Assembly: GCA_946187035.1 (NCBI GenBank)
Contig: CAMHPQ010000002.1
Location: 1 to 64,000 of the forward strand
Origin: an uncultured Clostridia bacterium
Lineage (GTDB): Bacteria; Bacillota; Clostridia; Oscillospirales; Oscillospiraceae
DNA: 64,000 nt
Direction: 5' to 3'
The position numbers and the translations under genes were made by a program. Under the pieces are notes generated by a model. It did not search any database. It was not told the DNA's origin and saw nothing but the letters and a program-made list of their open reading frames with translations. Below, in pieces: positions 48,229-58,944 of the stretch (its first letter is position 1; every line of letters starts with the position of its first letter).

Positions 48229-49613
48229 GCAAAGAAAAGGATTGGCGGGAGAGCCTGTTTTACGAGCAGAAGAACGGCTATGACCTGATCGACTCTGAGG
48301 AGACCAAGCTGGTCTACGCCTATGCCGAGGGTTACAAGCGCTTCATGGACGCCGCCCGCACCGAACGGGAGGCCGTGCGCGTCTCCATCCAGCTGGCGGA
48401 GGAAGCGGGTTTTAAAGCTTACGAGCCTGGCATGGATCTGAAAGCTGGCGATAAGGTCTATCTGAACAACCGGGGCAAGTCCCTGATTCTGGCGGTCATG
48501 GGCTCCGAGCCGCTGTCTGAGGGCGCGGTTATTGCAGGGGCTCACGTGGATTCCCCGCGGCTGGACTTCAAGCAGCTGCCGCTGTATGAAGATACCGAGA
48601 TGGCGTACTTCAAAACCCATTACTACGGCGGTATCAAAAAGTATCAGTGGGTCACGATCCCGCTGGAGCTCCACGGCGTGGTGGCGCTGAAAAACGGCGA
48701 CGTGATCGACGTCTGCATCGGCCAGGATCCCGACGATCCGCAGTTTGTCATCACCGACCTGCTGCCTCATCTGGCGGCGGATCAGATGAAGAAAACCATG
48801 TCCGAGGGCATCAAGGGCGAGGGGCTGAATATCCTCATCGGCAGCGTGCCCTACGCCGACGACGGCAAGGACCGGGTGAAGCTGGCCATCCTCAGCCTGC
48901 TGCACGATGACTACGGCATCACTGAGGAGGACTTCCTCTCCGCCGAGCTCACCGCCGTCCCCGCCTTCCAGAGCCGCGACATCGGCTTTGACCGCAGCAT
49001 GATCGGCGCCTACGGCCACGATGACCGCGTCTGCGCCTACGCAGAGCTGCGGGCCATTCTGGATCTGAAGACCCCGCGCCGTACCGCCGTCTGCATTCTG
49101 GCTGACAAGGAGGAGATCGGCTCCGAGGGCGTCAGCGGTATGCAGTCCAAGGCCTTTGACACCTTCATGGAGGATCTCTGCGAGGGACAGGGCGTGGCGC
49201 TGCGCCGCTGCTTTGAAAAGAGCTTCTGCCTCTCCGCCGACGTGTGCAACGCCTTTGACCCCAACTATCCCGAGGTCAGCGAGAAGCGCAACGAGGCCAA
49301 GATCAACTACGGCATGGGCATCTGCAAGTACACCGGCGCCCGGGGCAAGAGCGGCACCAGCGACGCCTCCGCCGAGATCGTCGCCTACCTGCGCAAGCTC
49401 TTTGCGAAGAACGATGTGATCTGGCAGCTGTGCGAGCTGGGCAAGGTGGACCAGGGCGGCGGCGGAACCATCGCCAAGTTCATGGCCGAGCGGAACATTG
49501 ACACCATCGACGCCGGCGTTCCGGTGCTGAGCATGCACGCTCCCTTCGAGGTGGTGTCCAAGCTGGACTGCTGGATGACCTACAAGGGCGTTCTGGCGGC
49601 CTACAAAGACTGA
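48225..49613 (+). CDS. M18 family aminopeptidase (second copy)
   Basis: 'AGAHVDSPRLDFKQLPLYEDTEMAYFKTHYYGGIKKYQW', 'DKEEIGSEGVSGMQS'. Confidence 0.93.
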   Translation: MSKEKDWRESLFYEQKNGYDLIDSEETKLVYAYAEGYKRFMDAARTEREAVRVSIQLAEEAGFKAYEPGMDLKAGDKVYLNNRGKSLILAVMGSEPLSEGAVIAGAHVDSPRLDFKQLPLYEDTEMAYFKTHYYGGIKKYQWVTIPLELHGVVALKNGDVIDVCIGQDPDDPQFVITDLLPHLAADQMKKTMSEGIKGEGLNILIGSVPYADDGKDRVKLAILSLLHDDYGITEEDFLSAELTAVPAFQSRDIGFDRSMIGAYGHDDRVCAYAELRAILDLKTPRRTAVCILADKEEIGSEGVSGMQSKAFDTFMEDLCEGQGVALRRCFEKSFCLSADVCNAFDPNYPEVSEKRNEAKINYGMGICKYTGARGKSGTSDASAEIVAYLRKLFAKNDVIWQLCELGKVDQGGGGTIAKFMAERNIDTIDAGVPVLSMHAPFEVVSKLDCWMTYKGVLAAYKD

Positions 49614-49640
49614 AAATCCCTGAAATATCAACAGATTCAA

Positions 49641-49671
49641 GGCAGATTTCATGATCTTCATGAAATCTGCC
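49641..49671 (+). terminator. Hairpin after the M18 gene
   Basis: GGCAGATTTCATGA TCT TCATGAAATCTGCC, perfect 14-bp stem. Confidence 0.6.
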
Positions 49672-49673
49672 AC

Positions 49674-49702
49674 TTGTGCTTTTTAGAAAAGTATGCTATG
49701 AT
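49674..49702 (+). promoter_or_regulatory. Sigma-A-type promoter of uppP
   Basis: TTGTGC-17 nt-TATGAT. Confidence 0.6.
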
Positions 49703-49746
49703 ATACATTCAGGGTTACATAATGTGATTTCCGCTTTCTGGAGGGA

Positions 49747-50589
49747 TTGCCTTTGACAATCATAAATGCCATCATCCTGGGCCTGGTGCAGGGCATTGCG
49801 GAGTTTCTGCCCATCTCCAGCTCCGGACATTTGTCGGTACTGCAGAATCTGTTTCACATGTCCACCACAGAGCAGGGACATCTGTTCTTTGACGTTCTTC
49901 TGCATCTGGGCACGCTGATCTCCATTCTGATCGTCTATTGGAATGACATCGTCTCTATGATCCGGGAGCTGATTCTTCTGTTCTCCGGCGGCGGAAACGG
50001 AAAAGGGAAAAAGCAGCCGACGCTGCCTATGGCGAGATTCGTGGTGATGATTATCATTGCAACCATTCCGCTGGCGCTGATTCTGCCCATCAAGGATCAG
50101 CTGGAGCAGCTCTACTACCACACCTTTGCCATCGGTCTGTTTTTCCTGCTGACCGGCTGCATTCTGTATGTCTCCGATAAAATGCCCACCGGGAATCGGG
50201 ACGCCCGCACCATGACGGCGTTGGATGCGCTGCTGATCGGCATCTGCCAGTGCGTGGCGGTGATCCCGGGCATCTCCCGCTCCGGCACCACCATCACAGC
50301 AGGCATGTCCAGAGGACTGGATCGGGACTTCGCGGTGAAGTTTTCCTTCCTCATGTCCGTTCCCGCGGTTCTGGGCTCCGCGATCCTGACCTTTGTGGAC
50401 GCGGTGCGGGAGGGCATCGACGCCTCTCTGATTCCGGCCTATCTGATCGGCACCGTGGTCGCTACGGTGGTCGGGGTTTTTGCCATCCGGCTGGTTACGC
50501 GCATCACCAGCAAGGGCCGCTTCGGCAGCTTCTGCTACTACTGCTGGGGCGCCGGCGCACTGACGTTGATTCTCTCTCTGGTTTTCTGA
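49747..50589 (+). CDS. uppP: Undecaprenyl-diphosphatase
   Basis: 'LGLVQGIAEFLPISSSGHLSVL', 'VIPGISRSGTTITAGM'; TTG start (49747 or 49753). Confidence 0.96.
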   Translation: MPLTIINAIILGLVQGIAEFLPISSSGHLSVLQNLFHMSTTEQGHLFFDVLLHLGTLISILIVYWNDIVSMIRELILLFSGGGNGKGKKQPTLPMARFVVMIIIATIPLALILPIKDQLEQLYYHTFAIGLFFLLTGCILYVSDKMPTGNRDARTMTALDALLIGICQCVAVIPGISRSGTTITAGMSRGLDRDFAVKFSFLMSVPAVLGSAILTFVDAVREGIDASLIPAYLIGTVVATVVGVFAIRLVTRITSKGRFGSFCYYCWGAGALTLILSLVF

Positions 50590-50617
50590 TCAACACTTTA
50601 CTGTAAGGAGTACTTTC

Positions 50618-53263
50618 ATGGCGAAAGCAAGTTCCAACAACAAAACGAAATCCACCGCCAAACGACCGCCGGCCAAGGGCGCGCCCACCAAGTCGTCGTC
50701 GAAGAAAAAGACCACGGCTGCGGCGGCTCCGGAGCCGAGGGAACCGGCGGTGCCCATGATGTGGGTCTATGCCGGAATCGCGCTGATTCTGGGCGTTTTG
50801 GCCTTCATCGGCTTCTTCCTGCAGGAGGGCTCCAACGACGGCTTCCTGCTCAGATATTTTAGAAGCTTCCTTATGGGCATCATCGGCTACGGTTATTGGG
50901 TATTTCCCTTTGCCATGGTGCTGCTGGCGTGGGTGTTCGTCGCCCGCAATCGGGAGAGTCTGGCGTTCCGGATCACGGCTGCCATTCTGCTGCCGATCCT
51001 CCTGGGCGGTTTCCTGCATCTAATTCTCTGCAAGGTGAATTTCACCGAGGGCGATGTGGGCGCCATGATCGGCGAGCTCTATTTGAACGGGCAGTCCGGC
51101 GCAGCCGGCGGCGTCATCGCGGGCGGTTTCGCCATGCTGCTGCAGGCAGCTTTGAGCAAATATGTGGCGATCCCGCTGCTGCTTCTGGCTTTCGCTTACT
51201 GCCTGCTGCGGTGCTTCTATTTCACCGTGCGGAAGTTTGTCTCCTGGCTCCAGGAGCGCAGCGAGGCCCAGTACACCCCCGAGAACGCCTATGACGATTT
51301 CTATGACGAGCCGGTTCCTGTGAAGCCCGCCGCCACGCGCACCACCCGCCGTGCGGCGCCGCCCACCGCAGCCGAACAGCCGCTGGAGCCTGTAAAGCCG
51401 AAAGCGCAGGTTCAGCAGGTGCAGGCCCAAAAGCCCACCGCGAAGCTGCAGAAAACCAACTGGACCTTCGACATTCCGCTGGACGGGGAGCCGGAGCGCA
51501 AGCCCGCCGTGAAGGATACCACCAACGTCAAGCCCCTCACCATGGAAGAGGCTGCCGATCTGGCCGGCGTGGATCTCTCCAGCGAGGACGGCGAGAAGGT
51601 CAGCAGCCCTAAGGGCGCGAAGAAGGCCGCTGCCGCCGCAGTCGCTGCGGAGACGGCTGCCATCGCCTCTGCCATCGACAGTCAAGCTTCGGAGCATCCG
51701 ACCTATCAGCTGCCGCCGGTCTCTTTCCTGAAGGCAGGTACCCGCAGCCGCGCCGACGCCACCGAAGAGGTGCAGTTCAACCGGGATCGTCTGGAGACTG
51801 CCCTCAACAGCTTCGGCGTCAACGCCAACATCCGAGACATCACCCGCGGCCCCACGGTCACGCGCTATGACCTCCAGCTGGAGGCAGGCGTAAAGCTCAA
51901 CAAGATCACCAATCTGGCAAACGATCTGGCCCTGGCGCTGGGCGTGGAGAACGTCCGCATCGCCCCGGTGCCTGACAAGATCTCCACCGTTGGCATTGAG
52001 GTGCCCAACAAGATCAAGAGCACCATCGGCCTGCGTGACATCATCGACACCAACGACTTCCGCAACGCCAAGAGCAAGGTCTCCTTCGCGGTTGGCAAGG
52101 ACATCGGCGGCAACAACATCATCGGCAACATCTCCCGGCTGCCGCACATGCTCATCGCCGGTACCACCGGTTCCGGTAAGTCCGTGTGCTTAAACTCCCT
52201 GATCCTGTCTCTGCTCTATGAGGCCACACCCGACGAGGTGCGTCTCATCATGATCGACCCCAAGATGGTGGAGTTCACGGTCTATAACGGCATCCCGCAC
52301 CTGTATATCCCCGTGGTCAACGACCCGAAGAAAGCCGCCGGTGCCCTCCAGTGGGCGGTGGTGGAAATGCTCAAGCGCTACCGCCTGTTCTCCGAGGTGC
52401 AGGTCCGCGATCTGAAGAGCTACAACGAGCTGCAGGAGAGCGATCCGGACGGTGAGAAGCTGCCCACCGTTGTCATCATCATCGACGAGCTGGCCGACTT
52501 GATGCTTTGCGCCGCCAAAGAGGTGGAGGAGAGCATCTGCCGCGTTGCCCAGATGGGCCGCGCCGCCGGCATGCACCTGATCATTGCCACCCAGCGTCCC
52601 TCTGCGGACGTGATCACCGGCCTCATGAAGGCCAACATCCCCAGCCGCATCGCGCTGAGCGTCTCGTCCGCATTGGAGAGCCGCATCATTCTGGATAACC
52701 CCGGGGCGGAAAAGCTCATGGGCAACGGCGATATGCTCTATGCCCCCGTGACCCTGGGCAAGCCGCTGCGTGTGCAGGGAGCCTTTGTTTCCGACGAGGA
52801 GCGGGAGGAAGTCATTAACTTCATCAAACAGAATTCCGAGGCGGATTACAGCCAGGACATCATGGATCAGGTGGATCAGAACGCTGTCAAGGCGGATTCA
52901 AAGGGCTCCGGCTCCGGTTCCTCCGGCGGAAGTGACAGCGCGTCTGCCGATAAGGACAGCGACTATGACGAGCTGCTGCCCCAGGGCGTGGACGTGATCC
53001 TGGAGACCGGACAGGCCTCTGTCTCCATGCTTCAGAGAAGATTGAAGCTGGGCTATTCCCGCGCCGCCCGTCTGGTGGACCAGATGGAGGAGATGGGTGT
53101 GGTTGGTCCCTTCGAGGGCTCCAAGCCCAGAAAGATCCTGATCACCCGCGAACAGTGGCAGGAGATGCAGCTGGTCCAGGGCACCGCGCCCGGCGAGGTG
53201 CTGCGCACCCAGATGGATTTCGCGGATTCGGAAACTGAGGAATCGAATGACGATGAAATTTAA
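50618..53263 (+). CDS. DNA translocase FtsK/SpoIIIE
   Basis: Four N-terminal TMs; 'LIAGTTGSGKSVCLNSLILSLL'; C-terminal gamma domain 'SMLQRRLKLGYSRAARLVDQMEEMGVVG'. Confidence 0.97.
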   Translation: MAKASSNNKTKSTAKRPPAKGAPTKSSSKKKTTAAAAPEPREPAVPMMWVYAGIALILGVLAFIGFFLQEGSNDGFLLRYFRSFLMGIIGYGYWVFPFAMVLLAWVFVARNRESLAFRITAAILLPILLGGFLHLILCKVNFTEGDVGAMIGELYLNGQSGAAGGVIAGGFAMLLQAALSKYVAIPLLLLAFAYCLLRCFYFTVRKFVSWLQERSEAQYTPENAYDDFYDEPVPVKPAATRTTRRAAPPTAAEQPLEPVKPKAQVQQVQAQKPTAKLQKTNWTFDIPLDGEPERKPAVKDTTNVKPLTMEEAADLAGVDLSSEDGEKVSSPKGAKKAAAAAVAAETAAIASAIDSQASEHPTYQLPPVSFLKAGTRSRADATEEVQFNRDRLETALNSFGVNANIRDITRGPTVTRYDLQLEAGVKLNKITNLANDLALALGVENVRIAPVPDKISTVGIEVPNKIKSTIGLRDIIDTNDFRNAKSKVSFAVGKDIGGNNIIGNISRLPHMLIAGTTGSGKSVCLNSLILSLLYEATPDEVRLIMIDPKMVEFTVYNGIPHLYIPVVNDPKKAAGALQWAVVEMLKRYRLFSEVQVRDLKSYNELQESDPDGEKLPTVVIIIDELADLMLCAAKEVEESICRVAQMGRAAGMHLIIATQRPSADVITGLMKANIPSRIALSVSSALESRIILDNPGAEKLMGNGDMLYAPVTLGKPLRVQGAFVSDEEREEVINFIKQNSEADYSQDIMDQVDQNAVKADSKGSGSGSSGGSDSASADKDSDYDELLPQGVDVILETGQASVSMLQRRLKLGYSRAARLVDQMEEMGVVGPFEGSKPRKILITREQWQEMQLVQGTAPGEVLRTQMDFADSETEESNDDEI

Positions 53264-53729
53264 TGCTAACACCGCGGGGCTGTCTTCGGGCGGCCCCGCG
53301 AATCCGGTTGAATACATCCCCGGCTCCGATTTTGCGCCGCAGCTCAGTGACGCGGAAGCAGGGGCGTACAGCGTTCTGGCCCTGGCCCACATTGGGGACG
53401 GGGTCTATGAGCTCATGATGCGCACGGCGCTGGCGCAGGCCGGCGTCACCGCTGTCCAGCAGCTCCACCGGGAGACGGTGCGGCGGGTAAATGCGCCCGC
53501 ACAGGCTGCGGTGATGACCTCCATGCTGCCCCTTTTGACCGATGCGGAAATGGCGGTCTACAAGCGGGGCCGCAACGCCAAGGTGAATTCCGTGCCCCAG
53601 CACGCCAACATCTCCGAGTACCACGCCGCCACCGGGCTGGAGACCCTCTTTGGCTGGCTCTGGCTTCGGGGAGAGACGAAGCGTCTGACGGAGCTGTTCA
53701 ATTCTGTGCACGCAGTAGGGAGGGTCTGA
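53247..53729 (+). CDS. mrnC: Mini-ribonuclease 3
   Basis: 'LAHIGDGVYELMMRTAL', 'KRGRNAKVNSVPQHANISEYHAATGLETLFGWLWLRGE'. Confidence 0.93.
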   Translation: MTMKFNANTAGLSSGGPANPVEYIPGSDFAPQLSDAEAGAYSVLALAHIGDGVYELMMRTALAQAGVTAVQQLHRETVRRVNAPAQAAVMTSMLPLLTDAEMAVYKRGRNAKVNSVPQHANISEYHAATGLETLFGWLWLRGETKRLTELFNSVHAVGRV

Positions 53730-53730
53730 A

Positions 53731-55497
53731 ATGCCGCTGGATGCTGTTTTTCTGTCCGGCGTCACCGGAGAGCTGAAAACGCGCATCACCGGCGCGAAAA
53801 TCGATAAGGTGCAGCAGCCAGAACGGGACATGCTGCTTTTGAGTCTGCGTCTATTGAACGGCAACGGACGTCTGTTGATCCACGGCGGTGTGGGCAGCGC
53901 AAGAGTGCATTTGACCGAGGGACGCTTTGAAAACCCTGCCGAACCGCCCATGTTCTGCATGCTGCTGCGAAAGCATCTGGTGGGTGCTCGGATCCGGGAG
54001 GTGGAGCAGCCTGCAGGGGAACGCATTCTCCTGCTGCGTTTAGACGCCAGAGACGAGCTGGGCAACGAGACGGAAAAGACCCTTGCCGTGGAGATGATGG
54101 GCCGCCAGTCCAACGTGATCCTGGCAGGTCCGGATGGCCTGATCCTGGACTGCATGCGAAGGGTGGACTCCGCCATGAGCGCCGTACGGCCTCTGCTGCC
54201 TGGAATACTGTACCGCCTGCCGCCGAAACAGGAAAAACCCGATTTCTTTGAAGCCACACCAGATCAGAAAAGACTGCTGCTGGACGCCATGGAGCCCGGC
54301 GCCGCGCTGGATGCCTGGCTGCTGAAAACCTTTTCCGGACTCTCTCCGCTGCTGTGCCGGGAACTGTGCCATCGGGCGTTCGGTGAGACGTCCCCGCGCT
54401 TCCTCTCCCTGACTGCGGATCAGCGTGAGCGAATACTCCATGAGATGGACGGCCTCTGCGCTCATGTCAATGCCGGAGCCCTCCAACCGATCATTCTGCT
54501 GGACGGTGATAAGCCCAAGGATTTCAGCGCGGTTCCGATTTCACAATACGGTGAGGCGCTGCAGATGGAAGCCCGGGACAGCTTTTCCGAGCTGCTGGAT
54601 GAATTCTATCTTCGCAGAGACAAGGCCGAGTCCATGCGCCGCAAGTCCCAGACCCTGACGAAAACCGTTAAAACCCTCCGGGATCGAACGGCGAAGAAGC
54701 TGGCTTTGCGGACGGAGGAACTCCACCGGAGCGAGGATCGGGAGCAGCTCAGAAGAAAAGCCGACCTGATTACCGCCAACCTGTACCGGATGCAGAAGGG
54801 CGACACAAAGCTGCTGGCGGAGGACTTCTACGAGGAGGATTATCCCACGGTGGAAATCCGGCTCGATCCCCTGAAAACGCCTCAGCAGAACGCCGCCGTA
54901 CTCTACAAGCAATACCAAAAGGCCAAAACTGCCGAGCAGCACCTCACCGGCCTGATCGCGGAGGGAGAGAAGCAGCTAGCCTATCTCAACAGTGTTTTGG
55001 ATGTGCTTCATCGCGCGGAGAGCGAACAGGATCTTGCCGACATTCGTGCAGAGCTCCGACAGACCGGTTATTTAAAACCGGAGAAAACCAAAAAGAAAGA
55101 AAAACTAAAGCCCCGCGCCCCGCTGCGGTTTGTGTCTGACACGGGCTTTAAGATCTTGGTTGGCCGCTCCAACGCCCAGAACGACGAGCTGACCCACCGA
55201 ATCGCCAGACGGACGGATCTCTGGTTGCACGTGCAGAAGATCCATGGCTCTCACGTGATTGTGCGCTGCATGGACGCAGAACCGGATGACGTTACCATCC
55301 AGCAGGCGGCCTCCCTGGCGGTCTATTACTCCCAGGGCCGCGACGGGGGCAAGGTGCCGGTGGACTATACCATGGTGCGCAATGTTCGCAAGCCTTCCGG
55401 CGCGCTTCCGGGAATGGTTCTCTATACCACCTATCAGACGATTCTGGCATCTTCCGACGAACATCTCCTGAAACGGCTGAGACAGAATGATGAATAG
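53731..55497 (+). CDS. NFACT-family protein RqcH (Rqc2 homolog / fibronectin-binding)
   Basis: 'MPLDAVFLSGVTGELKTRITGAKIDKVQQPERD', C-terminal 'VGRSNAQNDELTHRIARRTDLWLHVQKIHGSHVIV'. Confidence 0.94.
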   Translation: MPLDAVFLSGVTGELKTRITGAKIDKVQQPERDMLLLSLRLLNGNGRLLIHGGVGSARVHLTEGRFENPAEPPMFCMLLRKHLVGARIREVEQPAGERILLLRLDARDELGNETEKTLAVEMMGRQSNVILAGPDGLILDCMRRVDSAMSAVRPLLPGILYRLPPKQEKPDFFEATPDQKRLLLDAMEPGAALDAWLLKTFSGLSPLLCRELCHRAFGETSPRFLSLTADQRERILHEMDGLCAHVNAGALQPIILLDGDKPKDFSAVPISQYGEALQMEARDSFSELLDEFYLRRDKAESMRRKSQTLTKTVKTLRDRTAKKLALRTEELHRSEDREQLRRKADLITANLYRMQKGDTKLLAEDFYEEDYPTVEIRLDPLKTPQQNAAVLYKQYQKAKTAEQHLTGLIAEGEKQLAYLNSVLDVLHRAESEQDLADIRAELRQTGYLKPEKTKKKEKLKPRAPLRFVSDTGFKILVGRSNAQNDELTHRIARRTDLWLHVQKIHGSHVIVRCMDAEPDDVTIQQAASLAVYYSQGRDGGKVPVDYTMVRNVRKPSGALPGMVLYTTYQTILASSDEHLLKRLRQNDE

Positions 55498-55499
55498 AT

Positions 55500-55541
55500 A
55501 ACAGGAAAATCTCTCCGTAACCGGAGAGATTTTCCTGTTGC
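55500..55541 (+). terminator. Intrinsic terminator after the rqcH-like gene
   Basis: AACAGGAAAATCTCTCCG TAAC CGGAGAGATTTTCCTGTT, perfect 18-bp stem. Confidence 0.8.
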
Positions 55542-55650
55542 CGATTTTGAAACAATATATTTCAAAGAATTCAGAGAAAGAACGGGTGATATTTGGAACA
55601 TCAGACAAATTCCATTCTGTATTCTTATATAGTTTTACTAAATGGACGGC

Positions 55651-55679
55651 TTGACGAAAAACACGAAATGTTGTAGAAT
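55651..55679 (+). promoter_or_regulatory. Sigma-A-type promoter of the glycan cluster
   Basis: TTGACG-17 nt-TAGAAT in an AT-rich intergenic region. Confidence 0.75.
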
Positions 55680-55737
55680 ACTTATTAACTTATAATTAAG
55701 ATTATCATGCCCATTTTGTCAGAAAGAGGTAGTTCCG

Positions 55738-56622
55738 ATGAAGGGAATTATACTTGCCGGCGGCGCCGGAACCAGACTGTATCCACTCACCAGGGTGACC
55801 TCCAAGCAGTTACTTCCGGTGTATGATAAGCCGATGATCTACTACCCGCTGTCAACTCTGATGCTGGCGGGAATTCAGGATATTCTGATTATTTCCACGC
55901 CGGAGGATCTGCCTCGCTTTTCTGATCTTCTGGGAGACGGACACCAGTTTGGCATCCACCTCTCCTATGCCATACAGCCGAAGCCCGAGGGCCTTGCACA
56001 GGCTTTTTTGATTGGTCGTGATTTCATTGGCGACGATTCCTGTGCTATGATCCTCGGCGACAATATTTTCTACGGCAATGGACTCGGCTATAAGATGCAG
56101 CATGCCGTGAAAATGGCAGAGGTAGGAAGGGCAACAGTTTTCGGCTATTATGTCGAAGATCCGGAGCGATTCGGCGTGGTGGAGTTTGACCACCGGGGCC
56201 GTGTGGTTTCTCTGGAGGAGAAGCCAGAAAAACCGAAAAGCAACTATGCTGTCACCGGTCTTTATTTCTATCCAGCAGGTGTCAGCGACCTTGCCGAATG
56301 TGTAGAGCCCTCCGCCCGGGGCGAGCTGGAGATCACGTCGCTCAATGACCTCTATCTGAATGAAAACCAGCTGGACTGCGAGGTGCTGGGCCGCGGCTTT
56401 GCCTGGCTGGACACCGGCACCATGGACAGCCTGATGCAGGCGGCAACCTTCATCCAGACCATTCAGAACATGCAGGGCATCATCGTCTCTGCGCCGGAGG
56501 AGGTTGCTTACCGGCTGCATATGATCAACCGGGATCAGCTGATTGAATCTGCCAAATCCTATGGAAAATCCAATTACGGGAAGCATTTGTTGGCGGTGGC
56601 TGAGGGTCGCATCCCGAAGTAA
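55738..56622 (+). CDS. rfbA: Glucose-1-phosphate thymidylyltransferase
   Basis: '[46 protein letters not shown]'. Confidence 0.97.
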   Translation: MKGIILAGGAGTRLYPLTRVTSKQLLPVYDKPMIYYPLSTLMLAGIQDILIISTPEDLPRFSDLLGDGHQFGIHLSYAIQPKPEGLAQAFLIGRDFIGDDSCAMILGDNIFYGNGLGYKMQHAVKMAEVGRATVFGYYVEDPERFGVVEFDHRGRVVSLEEKPEKPKSNYAVTGLYFYPAGVSDLAECVEPSARGELEITSLNDLYLNENQLDCEVLGRGFAWLDTGTMDSLMQAATFIQTIQNMQGIIVSAPEEVAYRLHMINRDQLIESAKSYGKSNYGKHLLAVAEGRIPK

Positions 56623-56640
56623 GGAAAGGAATTTGCCGAT

Positions 56641-57672
56641 ATGACCATCATTGTTACCGGCGGCGCCGGGTTTATCGGAAGCAATTTTGTCTTCCATATG
56701 CTGAAAAACCATCCGGAGGACCGGATCATCTGCCTGGATAAGCTGACTTATGCAGGCAATCTCTCCACCCTCGCACCGGTGATGAATCAATCGAACTTCC
56801 GTTTCGTGAAGGATGATATCTGTGATCGGGAGGCGGTCTACCGGCTGTTTGAGGAGGAGCACCCCGACATCGTGGTGAATTTTGCCGCGGAATCCCACGT
56901 GGATCGCAGCATTGAGACGCCGGAGATTTTTCTCCAGACGAATATCATCGGCACCGCCGTTTTGATGGACGCCTGCCGCAAATACGGCATCCGGCGTTAC
57001 CATCAGGTCTCCACGGACGAGGTCTACGGCGACCTGCCGCTGGATCGCCCGGATCTCTTCTTCACTGAGGAGACGCCGATCCACACCTCCAGCCCTTACA
57101 GCAGCAGCAAGGCCAGCGCCGACCTGCTGGTCATGGCCTATCACCGCACCTATGAGCTGCCTGTGACCATCAGCCGCTGCTCCAACAACTATGGCCCCTA
57201 TCATTTCCCGGAAAAGCTCATTCCGCTGATGATCGTCAACGCTCTGCACGACAAGCCGCTGCCGGTCTACGGCGAGGGCCTCAACGTGCGCGACTGGCTC
57301 TATGTGGAGGATCACTGCAAGGCCATTGATCTGGTGATCCACAACGGACGCGTGGGCGAGGTTTATAACATCGGCGGCCACAATGAGATGCGCAACATCG
57401 ACATTGTAAAGCTGATCTGCAACGCCCTCGGCAAGCCGGAAAGCCTCATCACCCATGTGGCAGACCGGAAGGGCCATGACATGCGCTATGCCATCGACCC
57501 CACCAAGATTCACAACGAGCTGGGCTGGCTGCCGGAGACGAAGTTTGCAGACGGCATTGAGCAGACCATCGACTGGTATCTGCACCATCAGGAGTGGTGG
57601 GAGACCATCATCTCCGGAGAGTACCAGAACTACTACGACAAGATGTACGGCAATCGGGCGGTGCTGGTATGA
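56641..57672 (+). CDS. rfbB: dTDP-glucose 4,6-dehydratase
   Basis: 'IIVTGGAGFIGSNFVFHML', 'VSTDEVYGDL', 'YSSSKASADLLVMAYHRTY'. Confidence 0.97.
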   Translation: MTIIVTGGAGFIGSNFVFHMLKNHPEDRIICLDKLTYAGNLSTLAPVMNQSNFRFVKDDICDREAVYRLFEEEHPDIVVNFAAESHVDRSIETPEIFLQTNIIGTAVLMDACRKYGIRRYHQVSTDEVYGDLPLDRPDLFFTEETPIHTSSPYSSSKASADLLVMAYHRTYELPVTISRCSNNYGPYHFPEKLIPLMIVNALHDKPLPVYGEGLNVRDWLYVEDHCKAIDLVIHNGRVGEVYNIGGHNEMRNIDIVKLICNALGKPESLITHVADRKGHDMRYAIDPTKIHNELGWLPETKFADGIEQTIDWYLHHQEWWETIISGEYQNYYDKMYGNRAVLV

Positions 57673-58322
57673 AGGGAAAGCTGATTGTGATTGAGGGTCT
57701 GGACGGCAGCGGAAAGGCCACCCAGGCAAAGCTGCTGTATGAGACGCTGTGCGCCCAGGGCAGGGAAGTCCGCGAGGTCTCCTTTCCGGATTACGAGAGC
57801 GATTCTTCGGCTCTGATCAAAATGTATCTCGGCGGTGCCTTCGGCTCTGATCCCAGTGATGTGAACGCCTTTGCCGCGTCCTCGTTCTATGCGGTGGATC
57901 GCTATGCCTCCTACAAGACCTCCTGGGGAGAATTCTATGAAAATGGCGGCGTCGTGATCGCTGATCGCTACACCACCTCCAATGCCATCCACCAGTGTTC
58001 CAAGCTGCCGGAGGAGCAGTGGGACGCGTTTTTGGATTGGCTCTTTGACTTTGAGTACCGGCTGCTGGGCATTCCGGCGCCGGACAGCGTGTTTTATCTG
58101 AAAGTGGACCCGGCAGTAAGCCAGAAGCTCATGACCGGCAGATACCACGGTGACGAGAGCAAAAAAGACATCCACGAGAGCAATCTCGCCTATCTGGACC
58201 GTTCCAGAAAGGCCGCGGAGTACTGCGCGGATCAGCTCGGCTGGAAGACGGTGCTTTGCTCCCACGGGGATACCATGCGGAGCATTGAGGAGATCCATCA
58301 GGAAATCATGGCTTCCTTTTAA
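57669..58322 (+). CDS. Thymidylate kinase-family protein within the glycan cluster
   Basis: 'LIVIEGLDGSGKATQAKLLYETL', 'VVIADRYTTSNAIHQ'; overlaps rfbB. Confidence 0.9.
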   Translation: MKGKLIVIEGLDGSGKATQAKLLYETLCAQGREVREVSFPDYESDSSALIKMYLGGAFGSDPSDVNAFAASSFYAVDRYASYKTSWGEFYENGGVVIADRYTTSNAIHQCSKLPEEQWDAFLDWLFDFEYRLLGIPAPDSVFYLKVDPAVSQKLMTGRYHGDESKKDIHESNLAYLDRSRKAAEYCADQLGWKTVLCSHGDTMRSIEEIHQEIMASF

Positions 58323-58345
58323 GGAAACTCTGGAGGGATAACGGT

Positions 58346-58921
58346 ATGACATTCAAACGTCTGTGGTGGACGATCCGAACGGCCCTCACAAGGGGCGGGA
58401 AACGCCGCGCCGATTATGCCAGAAAGCAGAAAATCTATGGCATGGTTGGAGAAAACGTGACGCTGCAGTCCAGAACCATCCCCATTTATTCTGAGCTGAT
58501 TCGCATTCATAACAACGTTTCCGTGGCGCGAAATGTGGATTTCTGCACCCACGACATCATCCACCGCGTTCTGAACCGGATGCCGGACTCTGAGGGGTTT
58601 CGATTCCGGGAGCAAATCGGCTGCATCGAGATTATGGACAACGTGTTCATCGGCTCCAATTCTGTGATTCTGTACGGTACCCGCATCGGGCCGAATGTGA
58701 TCATCGCGTCCGGTTCCGTTGTGACAAAAGACTGCGCGCCGAATTCGGTCTATGCCGGCTGTCCGGCGCGGAAAATCGGTACGTTTGAGGACTATGTCAG
58801 CAGACGCAGACTTGCCGAGCAAAACAATACCATTTCCACCACCACGCACAATCAGGCGCTCACACCGGAGGAAATCCGAAATGCCTGGCAGGTATTTGAA
58901 AGGAACCATTCCGACGCTTAA
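58346..58921 (+). CDS. Left-handed beta-helix acyltransferase (CysE/LacA/NodL superfamily)
   Basis: 'DNVFIGSNSVILYGTRIGPNVIIASGSVVTKDCAPNSVYAGCPARKIG'. Confidence 0.88.
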   Translation: MTFKRLWWTIRTALTRGGKRRADYARKQKIYGMVGENVTLQSRTIPIYSELIRIHNNVSVARNVDFCTHDIIHRVLNRMPDSEGFRFREQIGCIEIMDNVFIGSNSVILYGTRIGPNVIIASGSVVTKDCAPNSVYAGCPARKIGTFEDYVSRRRLAEQNNTISTTTHNQALTPEEIRNAWQVFERNHSDA

Positions 58922-58944
58922 TACATGAAAAGGATGATTACAGC

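Noticed and set aside
55852-57729. 625-aa minus-strand ORF
   Set aside because: Antisense to rfbA/rfbB, which have unmistakable family motifs.
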